In this document: positions 18,919 to 28,395 of the stretch, piece after piece
Layout: each line of letters opens with the position of its first letter
How positions within the stretch are numbered: the first letter of the stretch is position 1
IMG/VR virus record: IMGVR_UViG_3300046167_000503
Location: 1-45,837 of that record
Origin: a virus
DNA: 45,837 nucleotides
Direction: 5' to 3' (one strand)
Position numbers and translations under genes: made by a program
The notes under the pieces: generated by a model
What the model saw: only the letters and a program-made list of their open reading frames with translations
Database searches by the model: none
What the model was told of the DNA's origin: nothing

Positions 18919-20595
18919 ATGGCAGATACAGACAGCGTATTAAAACTTTTCGGATTCGAGATACGAAAAGCAAACAAGCAGAGCGAGAAAAAGGTTCTAC
19001 CCTCAGTCGTACCTCCTACTGACGTAGACGGTGCGGGTTACGTTACTGCCACTGCAGGTCACTACGGTCAGTATATCAATCTCGAAGGCGATGATTCGAA
19101 AGACAATCATCAACTAATTCTAAAATATCGTGGTGTATCAATGCACCCCGAAGTCGATATGGCGATTGAAGAGATCGTCAACGAGTCGATTGTTGGTTCA
19201 GAACTAACATCCTCAGTTGAACTCGCTCTCGATGACATAGAAACATCTGACAAGATCAAAGATCAGATCCGAGAAGAGTTCGAGAACATTGTTGCCATGC
19301 TCAAGTTCAATGATGTTGGACATGACATGTTTCGTTCTTGGTACGTAGATGGAAGAATCTACCACCACTTACTAGTAAACGAAAGCAACACCAAAGCAGG
19401 CATTCAAGAAATACGAAGCATAGACTCTGCACGTATCCGTAAGATACGAGAAGTCAAGTATAAGAAAGATCCAAAGACAGGCGTTAAGATTGTCGATAGG
19501 GTTGATGAGTACTATGTTTTCGAAGAGAAACCAGGGCAGACCAACAGTGGTGTAAAACTGTCGAATGATTCGATATCATATGTTACATCTGGTATGCTTG
19601 ATGAGACAAAGAAGAAAGTAGTCTCGCATCTACACAAAGCACTGAAACCAATTAACCAGTTACGTATGATGGAAGACTCTTTGGTCATCTATCGTCTTGC
19701 TCGTGCGCCTGAACGTCGAATCTTTTATATTGACGTAGGTAACTTGCCCCGTGGTAAGTCCGAGCAGTACATGAAAGACATCATGGCGAAGTATCGTAAC
19801 AAGTTGGTATATGATGCTAACACTGGACAACTCAAAGATGATCGAAAGCATATGTCTATGCTCGAAGACTTCTGGTTGCCACGAAGAGAAGGTGGACGAG
19901 GGACAGAGATCTCGACACTTCCTGGTGGTGACAACTTAGGTCAAATCGATGATATCATCTACTTCCAGAAGAGACTTTATCGTTCTCTCAACGTACCTAT
20001 CAATCGCTTAGAGCAAGAAGCACAGTTCTCTCTTGGTCGTTCTACAGAGATCAGTCGAGACGAAGTGAAGTTCCAGAAGTTTGTTGACCGTCTCCGTCGT
20101 AGATTCTCTATGATCTTCCTGGGCATTCTCAAGAAGCAATTGTTGATCAAATCGATCATCACTGAGCAAGACTGGGAAGAATGGAAAGACGACCTATACA
20201 TTGACTTCATCAAAGACAACCATTTCACTGAACTGAATGAGATGGAAGTATTGCGAGAGCGTGTTGGTGTCATGAACGAACTCGATCAGTTTGTAGGTAA
20301 CTACTTCTCGAAAGAATGGGTCATGCGATCTGTTCTGCGTATGTCTGACGAAGATATCGAAGATATGAAGAAGCAGATAGAACAAGAAGAGAAGTCAGGT
20401 GAGTTACCAGATCCAGATGAAGAGGAAGAGAAAGTACCACAAGAAGCAAAACCAGTTCCTGTTCAAGTAGTACCTGATACTCCTAAGAAAGAGGAAGAAC
20501 CAAAAGAGAAGAAAGAGAAATACACAGTATCTAATGAGGATGAGTTAACAGAAGAACTCACTAGGTATATGGCAAAACTCAATGAGCAAAATTGA
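18919..20595 (+). CDS. gp20: gp20 portal vertex protein
   Basis: 558 residues (T4: 524) from ATG 18919 (TAGGAACACAT upstream); an in-frame ATG 27 bases earlier lies in the terminator hairpin and is rejected. Portal hallmarks include YRGVSMHPEVDMAIEEIVN, SWYVDGRIYHHLLV, IRSIDSARIRKIREV, RLARAPERRIFYIDVGNLP, YRNKLVYDANTG, MLEDFWLPRREGGRGTEIS and YRSLNVPINRL. The dodecameric portal occupies one capsid vertex, nucleates prohead assembly and is the gp17 motor dock. The last 60 residues are low-complexity, rich in Glu, Lys and Pro, and unlike T4. The 3' end overlaps the collagen-like gene by 14 bases. Confidence 0.96.
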   Translation: MADTDSVLKLFGFEIRKANKQSEKKVLPSVVPPTDVDGAGYVTATAGHYGQYINLEGDDSKDNHQLILKYRGVSMHPEVDMAIEEIVNESIVGSELTSSVELALDDIETSDKIKDQIREEFENIVAMLKFNDVGHDMFRSWYVDGRIYHHLLVNESNTKAGIQEIRSIDSARIRKIREVKYKKDPKTGVKIVDRVDEYYVFEEKPGQTNSGVKLSNDSISYVTSGMLDETKKKVVSHLHKALKPINQLRMMEDSLVIYRLARAPERRIFYIDVGNLPRGKSEQYMKDIMAKYRNKLVYDANTGQLKDDRKHMSMLEDFWLPRREGGRGTEISTLPGGDNLGQIDDIIYFQKRLYRSLNVPINRLEQEAQFSLGRSTEISRDEVKFQKFVDRLRRRFSMIFLGILKKQLLIKSIITEQDWEEWKDDLYIDFIKDNHFTELNEMEVLRERVGVMNELDQFVGNYFSKEWVMRSVLRMSDEDIEDMKKQIEQEEKSGELPDPDEEEEKVPQEAKPVPVQVVPDTPKKEEEPKEKKEKYTVSNEDELTEELTRYMAKLNEQN

Positions 20596-21664
20596 TAACA
20601 TTTCTACTGCGTTCGCGGTTGTACATACGCAGAAAGAGATTGAAAAACTAGAAAACAAAATCTTCACTGTTCTTGAAGACATCGAACCTGTACGAATATA
20701 TGGGTTAGATGGCGAGCGTGGAGATAGAGGACCGCAAGGGGCGCGTGGCGACACGGGCGAGAAAGGAGAGAAAGGTGATACAGGACCGCAAGGACCCAAA
20801 GGAGACACTGGAGCAACTGGTGACAGGGGCGAAGTCGGCGCTAAAGGCGATGCAGGTCCAAAGGGAGACGTGGGGTTACAAGGCGTCCAAGGAATACAAG
20901 GTCTCAAAGGAGACACAGGAGATACTGGACTTCGTGGAGCAGACGGTCAACAGGGTGCACCCGGACCTCAAGGAGTTAAAGGTGATCGAGGAGAGAAAGG
21001 GGAAACTGGCAAGACTGGGAGCATGGGTCAGCAGGGCGTGGCAGGAATACCTGGAGATCGCGGGGAACGCGGTTTACCCGGAGACACAGGACCTATGGGT
21101 CCGAAAGGTGATCGAGGAGAACGAGGCGAAGTGGGTGCGAAAGGCGCACCAGGACGAGATGGAAAAGACGGATCAGATCACCGAGAAGAATTCGAAGAAG
21201 CATTAAAGCAGTTTAATGAGAAGTTAACCAAGAATGCCAATAAAGTCGAGGGCAATTTAAGTAAACAGATCGATCGTATTAATCGATCTCTGGCGTCATT
21301 AGGCGGTGGTGGTTCATATAAGATACTAGACAATGCGGATGTAGATAAGACCAAGTTGTCGAGTATAGTAGGTGACAGTATATTGATATACGATCCTACT
21401 AAGAATAAATTCGTAGTTGAATCATTCATAAGCATTTTAGATAGGATAAAAGCAGACTTGGAAGTTCAATATAACAAATTGATAGATCAGGTGGGTACGT
21501 TTTACTATATTGGTGAAGCACTCCCTGGTACTGGCGAGGCAGAAGCAACTTGGAGAATCAAGCGGATCGAAGAGGTCGGCGAAGATTACAACATTCTATG
21601 GGCAAGCGGTACTGCAAATTTCGATAAGATTTGGGATGATAGGTTAACCTTAACGTACAGTTAA
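20582..21664 (+). CDS. Collagen-like virion protein (53 uninterrupted Gly-X-Y triplets)
   Basis: 360 residues. Residues 1-40 are mostly helical (HTQKEIEKLENKIFTVLEDI, a likely coiled coil). Residues 41-199 are an unbroken run of 53 Gly-X-Y triplets rich in GDR, GEK, GPQ and GPK. Residues about 200-235 (EEFEEALKQFNEKLTKNANK) look like a second coiled coil, followed by a globular C-terminal domain of about 125 residues (TWRIKRIEEVGEDYNILWASG). It is probably a homotrimeric, rod-like capsid or neck fibre, with the coiled coils acting as trimer registers. The start lies inside the 3' end of gp20, implying translational coupling. Function in the virion is not established. Confidence 0.85.
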   Translation: MSKIDNISTAFAVVHTQKEIEKLENKIFTVLEDIEPVRIYGLDGERGDRGPQGARGDTGEKGEKGDTGPQGPKGDTGATGDRGEVGAKGDAGPKGDVGLQGVQGIQGLKGDTGDTGLRGADGQQGAPGPQGVKGDRGEKGETGKTGSMGQQGVAGIPGDRGERGLPGDTGPMGPKGDRGERGEVGAKGAPGRDGKDGSDHREEFEEALKQFNEKLTKNANKVEGNLSKQIDRINRSLASLGGGGSYKILDNADVDKTKLSSIVGDSILIYDPTKNKFVVESFISILDRIKADLEVQYNKLIDQVGTFYYIGEALPGTGEAEATWRIKRIEEVGEDYNILWASGTANFDKIWDDRLTLTYS

Positions 21665-21665
21665 G

Positions 21666-21673
21666 TATAAATA
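21666..21673 (+). promoter_or_regulatory. T4-type late promoter
   Basis: Exact TATAAATA 1 base after the stop of the collagen-like gene and 41 bases before the next ATG, leaving a leader that includes a TTGGAG ribosome site. No -35 element is visible. Confidence 0.72.
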
Positions 21674-21714
21674 AACGAACAATATAACATAACCCGTTAT
21701 TGGAGAAAAACACA

Positions 21715-23661
21715 ATGGCATTAATCGTAGATCCCGATAATCTACTTGACGCTTCAGTTGATTCAGCACAGAATATCTTTATCAACACTGCGACTCGTAC
21801 GATTAAGATTCGGAATAACTCCGCGGCACCTTCGGGACCCACACTGTCGAATGACGGAGTTACGCACCAAGCACTCTATTCTTTCCTTAAAGAAGAATGG
21901 AAAAACGATCCTAAATCTAAAGACCTAATTGCTTACCCATTCCCGCTCATTGCTATTACGCCTGAGCAGTTCGAATGGCGATTCGGTTGGTCACCTGCTG
22001 ACGATTCGTCACGATCACTGTTACGTACTGGTGGTTGGAGAGAATTTGACGTAGACGATGCTACTCAGTTAAAAGAATTTGTCGGTACAATTTCTTTGGG
22101 TAACATTCAAGGTACACCTCGCGAAGAAGATGCGGGTTCGAACCAACATAAAGTATACTATGCATTCTTTAATTCATCTAACGGTACGCCTGTTACTACT
22201 GCGACTGACTACGACTACTCTGGTGAAGTTAACCAAGCAGTACAGACGTTCGAAAATGGTTCGTTTGACTATCGAACAAATATTCTTCGATTGTTTATTC
22301 GTTCACAACCCTACACCGCACCCGAGTCTACGTTAGCATGGACGTTCGACCAGACTGACACGACTGACATTGGTTTGGCGGCAGGTTCACAACTTCCTTT
22401 CAACACTCAGCGATTCCCGTTGGTTGAAGGTCAGGATTTGAACATCAAAGATCGTGCTGGTGCAAACGTTACTGACGCAGTAATTGCCGCGGCAGACAAT
22501 GCTGGACAGAAGTACTCACTGCAAGGCGACGGTCCTACGATCGAATATCTCGCGGCAGACGAAGCATCTAATACGTTTGGTTATACTCAGGATCTTCTGG
22601 GTGGACCGTTCAACTTTGGTGTTAAGATCGACGCGACTTCGCCAACTGTTACTCAGTTGTCTAACCAAGAATTGTACTCATGGGTACAGTATAACTTAAG
22701 ACAAGACAGTGACATCGAATTTGCCGCTGGTACTGCTAAGACTGGTAAGTTAGCAGATGAACTGTTAGCATTCGTCGGATCTACTCTGACCACTAAACTG
22801 GCAACTAACCTTGATCAGTCTGGTACTAAGACAGGTACTGCGATTACAAACATTCGCCCTGCTGACATCAACAACACTCAGTTACGTGATACAGTCAACA
22901 ATGCACTGCAATCATTCCCGTTCTCATCAACGGTAACGATCTCATTCTCTGACCAGATTCTTGGTGACAGTGATAACGCAAAAGCATCTGTATTCTACGA
23001 CTACACTCGTGAATACACAGGCACTTCAATTACACTGTCTGGCGTAGGTCCTGCATCAACGTTTGGTGCCGCAACAGTCGATAGTGCTACTATTGATCTT
23101 GCTGGATTTGCTACGACTCCTTTGAGTCCTACTAACACGAATGGTCTTCAGACGATTGCCGCTAGTGCTGGTGATGCTTACTTCAAGATCACAGGTGCAA
23201 CCAACACAGATAATAACGTTATCTTTGGTGTGACTCAGCGATACAGTGACACTAAGTTTTCTGTTATCACGCTTGACGATACTCCTACGTTGGTCAACGA
23301 GGCAATTACTGGTGGAACAATTCGTACTCACCCGATCAATAGTCCATCAGCACTGCTTGTAGACTCTGCGGGTACTACGGTAGAGAACACCGGTGGTATC
23401 ACATCACTTCTGGCAACTCCTCCTTTGTATCAAGGGGCAGAGCGTACTGTTAATGCTAGTGACGAACTTGTGTTCTCATACGCATATGACGGTAACACTC
23501 AGAAGGATCGAGTATCAGGTGCTGACGTTGCGATTAATGTAAGAGCAATTGGTCTTAATTCTGGACAATGGGTACAGCAGACAGGTTCAATTGCACGAGT
23601 GGATAATAACCCAGTATCGGTTATCTCGGCGGTAGAACGAAACTACAACAACCCAGTATAA
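21715..23661 (+). CDS. Unassigned large virion protein
   Basis: 648 residues from ATG 21715 (TTGGAGAAAAACACA upstream); an ATG 15 bases earlier overlaps the ribosome site and is rejected. The N-terminus (LIVDPDNLLDASV, ALYSFLKEEWKND, AYPFPLIAITPEQFEWRFGW, LLRTGGWREFDV) is familiar from uncharacterised structural proteins of marine T4-like phages. The rest is beta-rich. It ends in ERNYNNPV, a motif echoed at the end of the 699-residue protein at 24139 (DRNYKNPA). It has its own late promoter and a hairpin after it, so it may be a single-gene transcript. Its exact virion location is unknown. Confidence 0.8.
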   Translation: MALIVDPDNLLDASVDSAQNIFINTATRTIKIRNNSAAPSGPTLSNDGVTHQALYSFLKEEWKNDPKSKDLIAYPFPLIAITPEQFEWRFGWSPADDSSRSLLRTGGWREFDVDDATQLKEFVGTISLGNIQGTPREEDAGSNQHKVYYAFFNSSNGTPVTTATDYDYSGEVNQAVQTFENGSFDYRTNILRLFIRSQPYTAPESTLAWTFDQTDTTDIGLAAGSQLPFNTQRFPLVEGQDLNIKDRAGANVTDAVIAAADNAGQKYSLQGDGPTIEYLAADEASNTFGYTQDLLGGPFNFGVKIDATSPTVTQLSNQELYSWVQYNLRQDSDIEFAAGTAKTGKLADELLAFVGSTLTTKLATNLDQSGTKTGTAITNIRPADINNTQLRDTVNNALQSFPFSSTVTISFSDQILGDSDNAKASVFYDYTREYTGTSITLSGVGPASTFGAATVDSATIDLAGFATTPLSPTNTNGLQTIAASAGDAYFKITGATNTDNNVIFGVTQRYSDTKFSVITLDDTPTLVNEAITGGTIRTHPINSPSALLVDSAGTTVENTGGITSLLATPPLYQGAERTVNASDELVFSYAYDGNTQKDRVSGADVAINVRAIGLNSGQWVQQTGSIARVDNNPVSVISAVERNYNNPV

Positions 23662-23678
23662 TATAGATAATAGTGTAC

Positions 23679-23699
23679 GGGGGATCATCTCGATCCCCC
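23679..23699 (+). terminator. Strong GC hairpin, probable terminator
   Basis: GGGGGATC, loop ATCTC, GATCCCCC gives a perfect 8-base-pair stem directly after the 648-residue structural gene. The downstream tail (ATTGATTT) is only partly U-rich, so termination may be incomplete or helped by other factors. Confidence 0.7.
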
Positions 23700-23719
23700 A
23701 TTGATTTCCGGAGAATATT

Positions 23720-23986
23720 ATGAAAATTACACTCGCTCAGGCATCTGAGATTTTAAGTCGTTCTGAAGATGAAGTTTTATTCATCGCAAATAGTGAACAA
23801 CGACTACCTATCACATTGGTATCCGACCAAGAACTCACATATAATAAAGACGGTACTATATCATTTAACGATGATGTAGAGCATACCACGCCTGAATGGA
23901 TTTTCGAATTAGAAGATGTATTGGCGTTTAAGAAAGAAATGGACGAAGGTCTCGTTGGGACCGTCGAAAGACTATTAGAGAGTTAA
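23720..23986 (+). CDS. Small conserved-type protein, possible HTH-like fold
   Basis: 88 residues with a strong site (CCGGAGAATATT). The first 30 residues (MKITLAQASEILSRSEDEVLFI) have the helix-turn-helix-like look of small excisionase/MerR-type domains, and WIFELEDVLAFKKEMDE near the C-terminus is a conserved-looking helix. Small proteins of this kind are scattered through marine T4-like phage structural regions. DNA binding is a guess from the N-terminal pattern. The next small gene starts immediately after its stop. Confidence 0.7.
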   Translation: MKITLAQASEILSRSEDEVLFIANSEQRLPITLVSDQELTYNKDGTISFNDDVEHTTPEWIFELEDVLAFKKEMDEGLVGTVERLLES

Positions 23987-24139
23987 ATGACATCTAGAAA
24001 TCGCACTCGTATCACGATAGATGGAAAGGTCGTTGAATTACTTAAAGACGGCCAGAAGACCTATTATGAGTACGATACAGAAACCGAAGCACTGAACCAA
24101 GCAAAAACATTAATTGATGAAGAGTTAGCGGAGCAGTAA
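23987..24139 (+). CDS. Tiny 50-residue protein between structural genes
   Basis: An ATG directly abuts the previous stop (TAAATG), and its TAA shares one base with the ATG of the next gene, so it fills the gap exactly with no spare sequence. The protein is charged and soluble: RNRTRITIDGKVVELLKDG, a Tyr-Tyr-Glu-Tyr stretch, then a helix ending DEELAEQ. No family is recognised. The perfect stop/start fit on both sides is the main reason to call it real. Confidence 0.7.
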   Translation: MTSRNRTRITIDGKVVELLKDGQKTYYEYDTETEALNQAKTLIDEELAEQ

Positions 24140-26238
24140 TGGCAATTAGTTTTGGTACAGGAGGTGGCGTCAAAGAGATGCAGGTGTGGTACACTGCTGA
24201 TACTACTGCCGGATGGGGCGGCGCAAACGATGGTCTCGAAGACACTGGTGCTCAGATTGAAGGTAATAACTGTATCATTGCCGCACTACGTAAAAACGAA
24301 AACGTATCAATCACGTATAGTACCACTCTCACGAACATACCTACAGGTTCGGTATACATTGCAAACTTCTACACGTCGATTGGTTCTATTCTAACATCAC
24401 TTGATGTTGATGTCAATGATGGTGCCACTGGGACAGCAAACTTCGACATCCTCTCTGAGTTCACGGGTGCCGCTCGAATAACGTTAAAGCAGTTCATACC
24501 TATCGCATTTGATCTCAGTGCAGGTACACTCAACGTAGTAACAAACGATCTTTCGGACATGTCATTCAACATTAACGTACAGAACGTTAACGTGAAAGCG
24601 GCAGATAATCAATACTGGGATATAGCACACGTAGGTAATGGTCTTACTCTAGTCGGTACGACTGTCGGCGATCAACTATTTACAGAAGCACAATCGTTTG
24701 ATGTTACCAACGATGATCACATCGGAGTACTTCAAGCATTCGAAGGGGTTATTTTTTCTCAACATAATGTTGACATAAACACAACTACTGGCAATAGTAG
24801 TAATGAAGCACTGACCTTTGTAGAAACAAACCACGGTACAAACAACTACACACTTGCTGGTACGGGTACTGCGGTATTCAATGGCACCGCTATTGCATCG
24901 ACGGGCACCGTAACATTTGTGATGGATATGTCTAGCATGACAGCATTCACGATGACTGCGGGTTCAGTTAACAAGGCAACAACTGTTACGTTTGGTGCCA
25001 ACACTATTCAACGAGCAAATTTCTCTAACATCACAACGTTGAACACAGGTACTGGTACGTTTACTTCTAATACGCTCGACACAGTTGCTACAGTAAACTT
25101 ACAAACCGACAATACTGAAACACGATTGCAGGATTGTACTACTGTCAACCTCTCGAATAATGCTGACATAACAGACGCAAATATTACTTCGAGCGGTTCG
25201 ATTGCTATCGGGGCGGCAGGATCTGCCACATCTACCATTACCGGATCTACCTTTACAGACCCTAGTGGGACCGAAGCAGTGCGTATTGCATTTCCTGGTG
25301 GGGCGACGGACGTTAATAAGGTAATAAACTGTACGTTTGTACGCACTACCGGCACGACCAATGCTGTCGATCTTGGAAACGTTGGATCAAACACATCCAT
25401 TGACTGGAATGGTAATACACTAACTGGTTACGGAACACAGACTGCTGGAAATAATATCTCAAGCACTGCGAACGGTGCGCTTAAGGTGACCTTTTCAGTT
25501 AACGTCACACTTACGATTAACGTGCTGAACGGTGCGACGATACCTACAGTAGAGATTGTTGGTACAGGCACAGTTAATATCGTCGCAAGTGTTACTGTGA
25601 GTGTTACAGGTATTCACGGTGCAAGTGAGGTCAAAGTATTAGAGAATCCATCTCCTTATACTGCGACATCTTTACCCGCACCAACTGCGGTGACTATCGC
25701 CTCTACTGAGAGAGTGTCTGCGGATATCATAGAGGGTGATGGTACTAACTACTTCCAGTACACGAACAATAATGGCAAGTTGCGACTCAATGCGATTGGT
25801 ACTGCGGCATTTAGTGGGGTATTGACTGACGGTGATTTGGCCGGTTCTGCACTTGTCGCGGGTGATCAGGTATGTGTATTCATACGTGACGATGATGATA
25901 ACCCTACACTACAGTTAGAAGATGATGGGTTAATTGTTGCGACTGGTGGCACAGGGCAGACAGCACCTACTGCAAGTACGATAGACACTGATACTGATTT
26001 TGCTACTTTTACTTCTGTATTTGGTACAACGTTAAATAGTGCAAACTCGAAGATGGTATTAGTAGAACGCAAAGATTCGGTTTATCAATTTTCTACTTCG
26101 GATCAACAAGTCGTTGACTTTTTAGTGTTTAAGATTGGTGACGAACCTGTTCTGGTAAAAAATCAGACAATATCCTCTACTAACAACAACTTTCCGATAT
26201 CACAAGTTGGCGATAGGAACTATAAGAACCCAGCATAA
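24139..26238 (+). CDS. Unassigned beta-rich virion protein (probable beta-helix)
   Basis: 699 residues beginning AISFGTGGGVKEMQVWYTAD. The middle (about residues 90-490) is a repetitive Thr/Asn/Gly/Val-rich sequence, with pieces such as TLNTGTGTFTSNTLDTVATV and NLSNNADITDANITSSG spaced like rungs of a right-handed beta-helix. The C-terminal part is a mixed domain ending FPISQVGDRNYKNPA, sharing the last residues' pattern with the protein at 21715. A surface fibre or decoration protein is likely. It overlaps the tiny upstream gene by one base. Confidence 0.78.
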   Translation: MAISFGTGGGVKEMQVWYTADTTAGWGGANDGLEDTGAQIEGNNCIIAALRKNENVSITYSTTLTNIPTGSVYIANFYTSIGSILTSLDVDVNDGATGTANFDILSEFTGAARITLKQFIPIAFDLSAGTLNVVTNDLSDMSFNINVQNVNVKAADNQYWDIAHVGNGLTLVGTTVGDQLFTEAQSFDVTNDDHIGVLQAFEGVIFSQHNVDINTTTGNSSNEALTFVETNHGTNNYTLAGTGTAVFNGTAIASTGTVTFVMDMSSMTAFTMTAGSVNKATTVTFGANTIQRANFSNITTLNTGTGTFTSNTLDTVATVNLQTDNTETRLQDCTTVNLSNNADITDANITSSGSIAIGAAGSATSTITGSTFTDPSGTEAVRIAFPGGATDVNKVINCTFVRTTGTTNAVDLGNVGSNTSIDWNGNTLTGYGTQTAGNNISSTANGALKVTFSVNVTLTINVLNGATIPTVEIVGTGTVNIVASVTVSVTGIHGASEVKVLENPSPYTATSLPAPTAVTIASTERVSADIIEGDGTNYFQYTNNNGKLRLNAIGTAAFSGVLTDGDLAGSALVAGDQVCVFIRDDDDNPTLQLEDDGLIVATGGTGQTAPTASTIDTDTDFATFTSVFGTTLNSANSKMVLVERKDSVYQFSTSDQQVVDFLVFKIGDEPVLVKNQTISSTNNNFPISQVGDRNYKNPA

Positions 26239-26244
26239 ATCTAT

Positions 26245-26252
26245 TATAAATA
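26245..26252 (+). promoter_or_regulatory. T4-type late promoter
   Basis: Exact TATAAATA in the 50-base gap after the 699-residue gene, about 36 bases before the ATG at 26289. The leader contains AACAGGATT as a ribosome site. Confidence 0.72.
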
Positions 26253-26288
26253 GATCTATTAACGGAAACACATTAACAGGATTTAAAC

Positions 26289-28199
26289 ATGGCAGGCGAA
26301 AAACGATTTACTAGGATACCACCGGAGAGTACGGGTGATCGGTTGTACATGGTACATACTGCCGAGATCGAATTTATAAACAAAGGCAATTACGATGCCG
26401 CTGTAGGGTATGAGTGGCAGATCGGTCAGCGGTATACCATTGCTGGGTTTGGTGGTGGTGGCAAAGTTCACGTTCACGGTGTATTCGATAGAGGTGATGG
26501 TACAGGTATCCTTGCAGTTCACTACAACAAAACTGCAAAGTTTGAAAACCTAGAACCTTCAGTTGGTAGTAGAATTCAATTTGATATTGACAATGACGAT
26601 CAATTAGAAGGTATTGCGGATGTGTCGGCATTCTATGACGTATATGTTCCCACTCAACATATCATGGGTTACGACAACCCAGAATATGGTCTCGATGTTG
26701 ATACCTTTGGTGCCGCTAATGTTCGTTTCTTTGAAGGGCAACCTCAGTTAGACGCATGGGGTAAGTTACGTGTTTCTCAAGCAACGATGATGGGAAACTA
26801 TGTATTTGGTGGTGAATCGAAAGTTACGGATAACTTTTCACCTGTAGAAATTGACGGCGGTGCAGTGACATACGATATAACACGTAAGTCAGTCAAAGTG
26901 GGTTATGATTTACCATCGGTTACTGCCGCAACATTTGCAGGTAACACATCAAACACTTATCACCCCTACATCCCTGGATCATCACACTTATGGCAGGGCA
27001 CTTTCTTATTGAATTCACCTGCATCTGGTGATGGCACGAATGGTGCGATTCGACGTTGGGGACTGTTCGACGCAGACAACGGATTCTTCTTTCAGTTGGG
27101 TAAAAGTGGTTACGATAAAGCAAATTCACCATCAACAACAACCGATGGGTTATGTGTAGTCATTCGTTCAAAAACGTCTGGTTCAGTTGTCAATACTATC
27201 ATTCCACAAGATGAATGGAATGGTGATAAACTAGATGGTTCAGGTCGTTCTCAAGAAGTTTTTGATTTAGAGAAGAACAACCAGTACTGGATTGATATTC
27301 AATGGCATGGTGCTGGGCGAGTACGTTTCGGTACATACATCAATGGTACTCGTATCGTTCTACACACGTATTATAACGGTAACAAGGAAAATGTAGCGAT
27401 GACGCAAACTGCTTCATTGCCTTCTTGTACATCAATCAAAACTGCGGGTACACCGTTGACTGCGTTGTACATTGAAACTTGGGCACAATCAGTGTGGTCT
27501 GAACAGACGCTTGATCTTAACGAGTTTGGTAAACCAGCAACGTATTCTACAATTCACCAGTCAGTTACCGCAAATGTTGATAGCGATTGGAATTATCTCT
27601 TTTCACTATCACCGAAAGAAGTATTGGCAGATGGTCGTGTTGATCGCGCATTGTTCGTGCCGACTTCAATTACAGCATATGCATTTGACACTACAGCAAA
27701 AAATGGTGTAGATGCTATCATTGACCTCAAAGCAGAAGTCAACTCAATTACAAACCACGGTAACTGGACTGATGTGCCAGGAACTAACGTTCAGGTTTCT
27801 TATCCAAATCCAGGCAATGGTGATAGTTCATATCAAGGTGGGTTGGTGCAGGTGTATGAAATGTTCCGTGGTCGTTACGAAACCAATCTCACTGACACAT
27901 ACAACAACTTTCAGTACGGATCAATCAAAAATAGAGCAGAAGACGGCGGTACTGCGGAAAATACAATCACCAATGTATCAGCAACCAATCCTGCGGTAAT
28001 TACAACAGGTGAGTTGTTGAAATTCAAGTCGGGTGAAGTACATGCTGTTACGTTCCCACTGAACACAAATCGGTATCAAGGTAAACTCGAAATTAATGGC
28101 CTTGACAATGCGACTTCTTTGAATGGTCAGAAGGTCTTGATCAAACCGACTGGTCTGACAAGTGCTGAACTCTATACTGACTCAGATGGTTCGGTGTAA
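26289..28199 (+). CDS. Unassigned virion protein, main part of a gene split by a +1 shift
   Basis: 636 residues to an in-frame TAA. The protein (IPPESTGDRLYMVHTAEIEF, GGGGKVHVHGVFDRGDG, VHYNKTAKFENLEPSVGS, DAWGKLRVSQATMMGNY, RRWGLFDADNGFFFQLG) resembles a uniform family of structural proteins in marine T4-like phages. The reading frame ends at SDSDG-like residues (LYTDSDGSV), whereas the expected continuation 'CNIDLATAVDG' lies in the next frame. Dropping one G at 28193-28194 restores a single 701-residue protein ending at 28395. The truncation is therefore more likely apparent than real. Expressed from the late promoter just upstream. Confidence 0.82.
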   Translation: MAGEKRFTRIPPESTGDRLYMVHTAEIEFINKGNYDAAVGYEWQIGQRYTIAGFGGGGKVHVHGVFDRGDGTGILAVHYNKTAKFENLEPSVGSRIQFDIDNDDQLEGIADVSAFYDVYVPTQHIMGYDNPEYGLDVDTFGAANVRFFEGQPQLDAWGKLRVSQATMMGNYVFGGESKVTDNFSPVEIDGGAVTYDITRKSVKVGYDLPSVTAATFAGNTSNTYHPYIPGSSHLWQGTFLLNSPASGDGTNGAIRRWGLFDADNGFFFQLGKSGYDKANSPSTTTDGLCVVIRSKTSGSVVNTIIPQDEWNGDKLDGSGRSQEVFDLEKNNQYWIDIQWHGAGRVRFGTYINGTRIVLHTYYNGNKENVAMTQTASLPSCTSIKTAGTPLTALYIETWAQSVWSEQTLDLNEFGKPATYSTIHQSVTANVDSDWNYLFSLSPKEVLADGRVDRALFVPTSITAYAFDTTAKNGVDAIIDLKAEVNSITNHGNWTDVPGTNVQVSYPNPGNGDSSYQGGLVQVYEMFRGRYETNLTDTYNNFQYGSIKNRAEDGGTAENTITNVSATNPAVITTGELLKFKSGEVHAVTFPLNTNRYQGKLEINGLDNATSLNGQKVLIKPTGLTSAELYTDSDGSV

Positions 28200-28395
28200 C
28201 ATTGACCTAGCAACTGCGGTAGACGGAACTGCTCTTGTTGGTACTGGCGCACAAGGTGCGGGCACAATCAAAGGGTTCACGGGTTCACGTATTACTTGGA
28301 GTTTCTATGCGAAGTCACGAACCAATGGCATGACCAACTTGCACGATAACGTGAAGATCATGACCACTGTGAACTGGAAAGAGATTATTCAGTAA
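28162..28395 (+). pseudogene. C-terminal fragment of the 26289 gene in the +1 frame
   Basis: This frame is open from a stop at 28156 and continues the upstream protein from about 28195: CNIDLATAVDGTALVGTGAQ and onward to MTTVNWKEIIQ. There is no ribosome site for an independent start (a GTG at 28162 is inside the upstream coding sequence), so it is read as the displaced C-terminus of about 67 residues. Its TAA shares one base with the ATG of the next gene, as expected for the true end of a coupled gene. Confidence 0.75.

Noticed and set aside
20545-21206. Overlapping ORFs on both strands across the collagen-like gene
   Set aside because: Their long open frames follow from the GGx codon repeat of the collagen-like protein; they lack ribosome sites and have compositionally biased products.
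23657-23669. TATAATATAGATA as a promoter for the small gene at 23720
   Set aside because: It overlaps the end of the previous gene, matches neither class well, and the hairpin just after it would terminate or disrupt the transcript.
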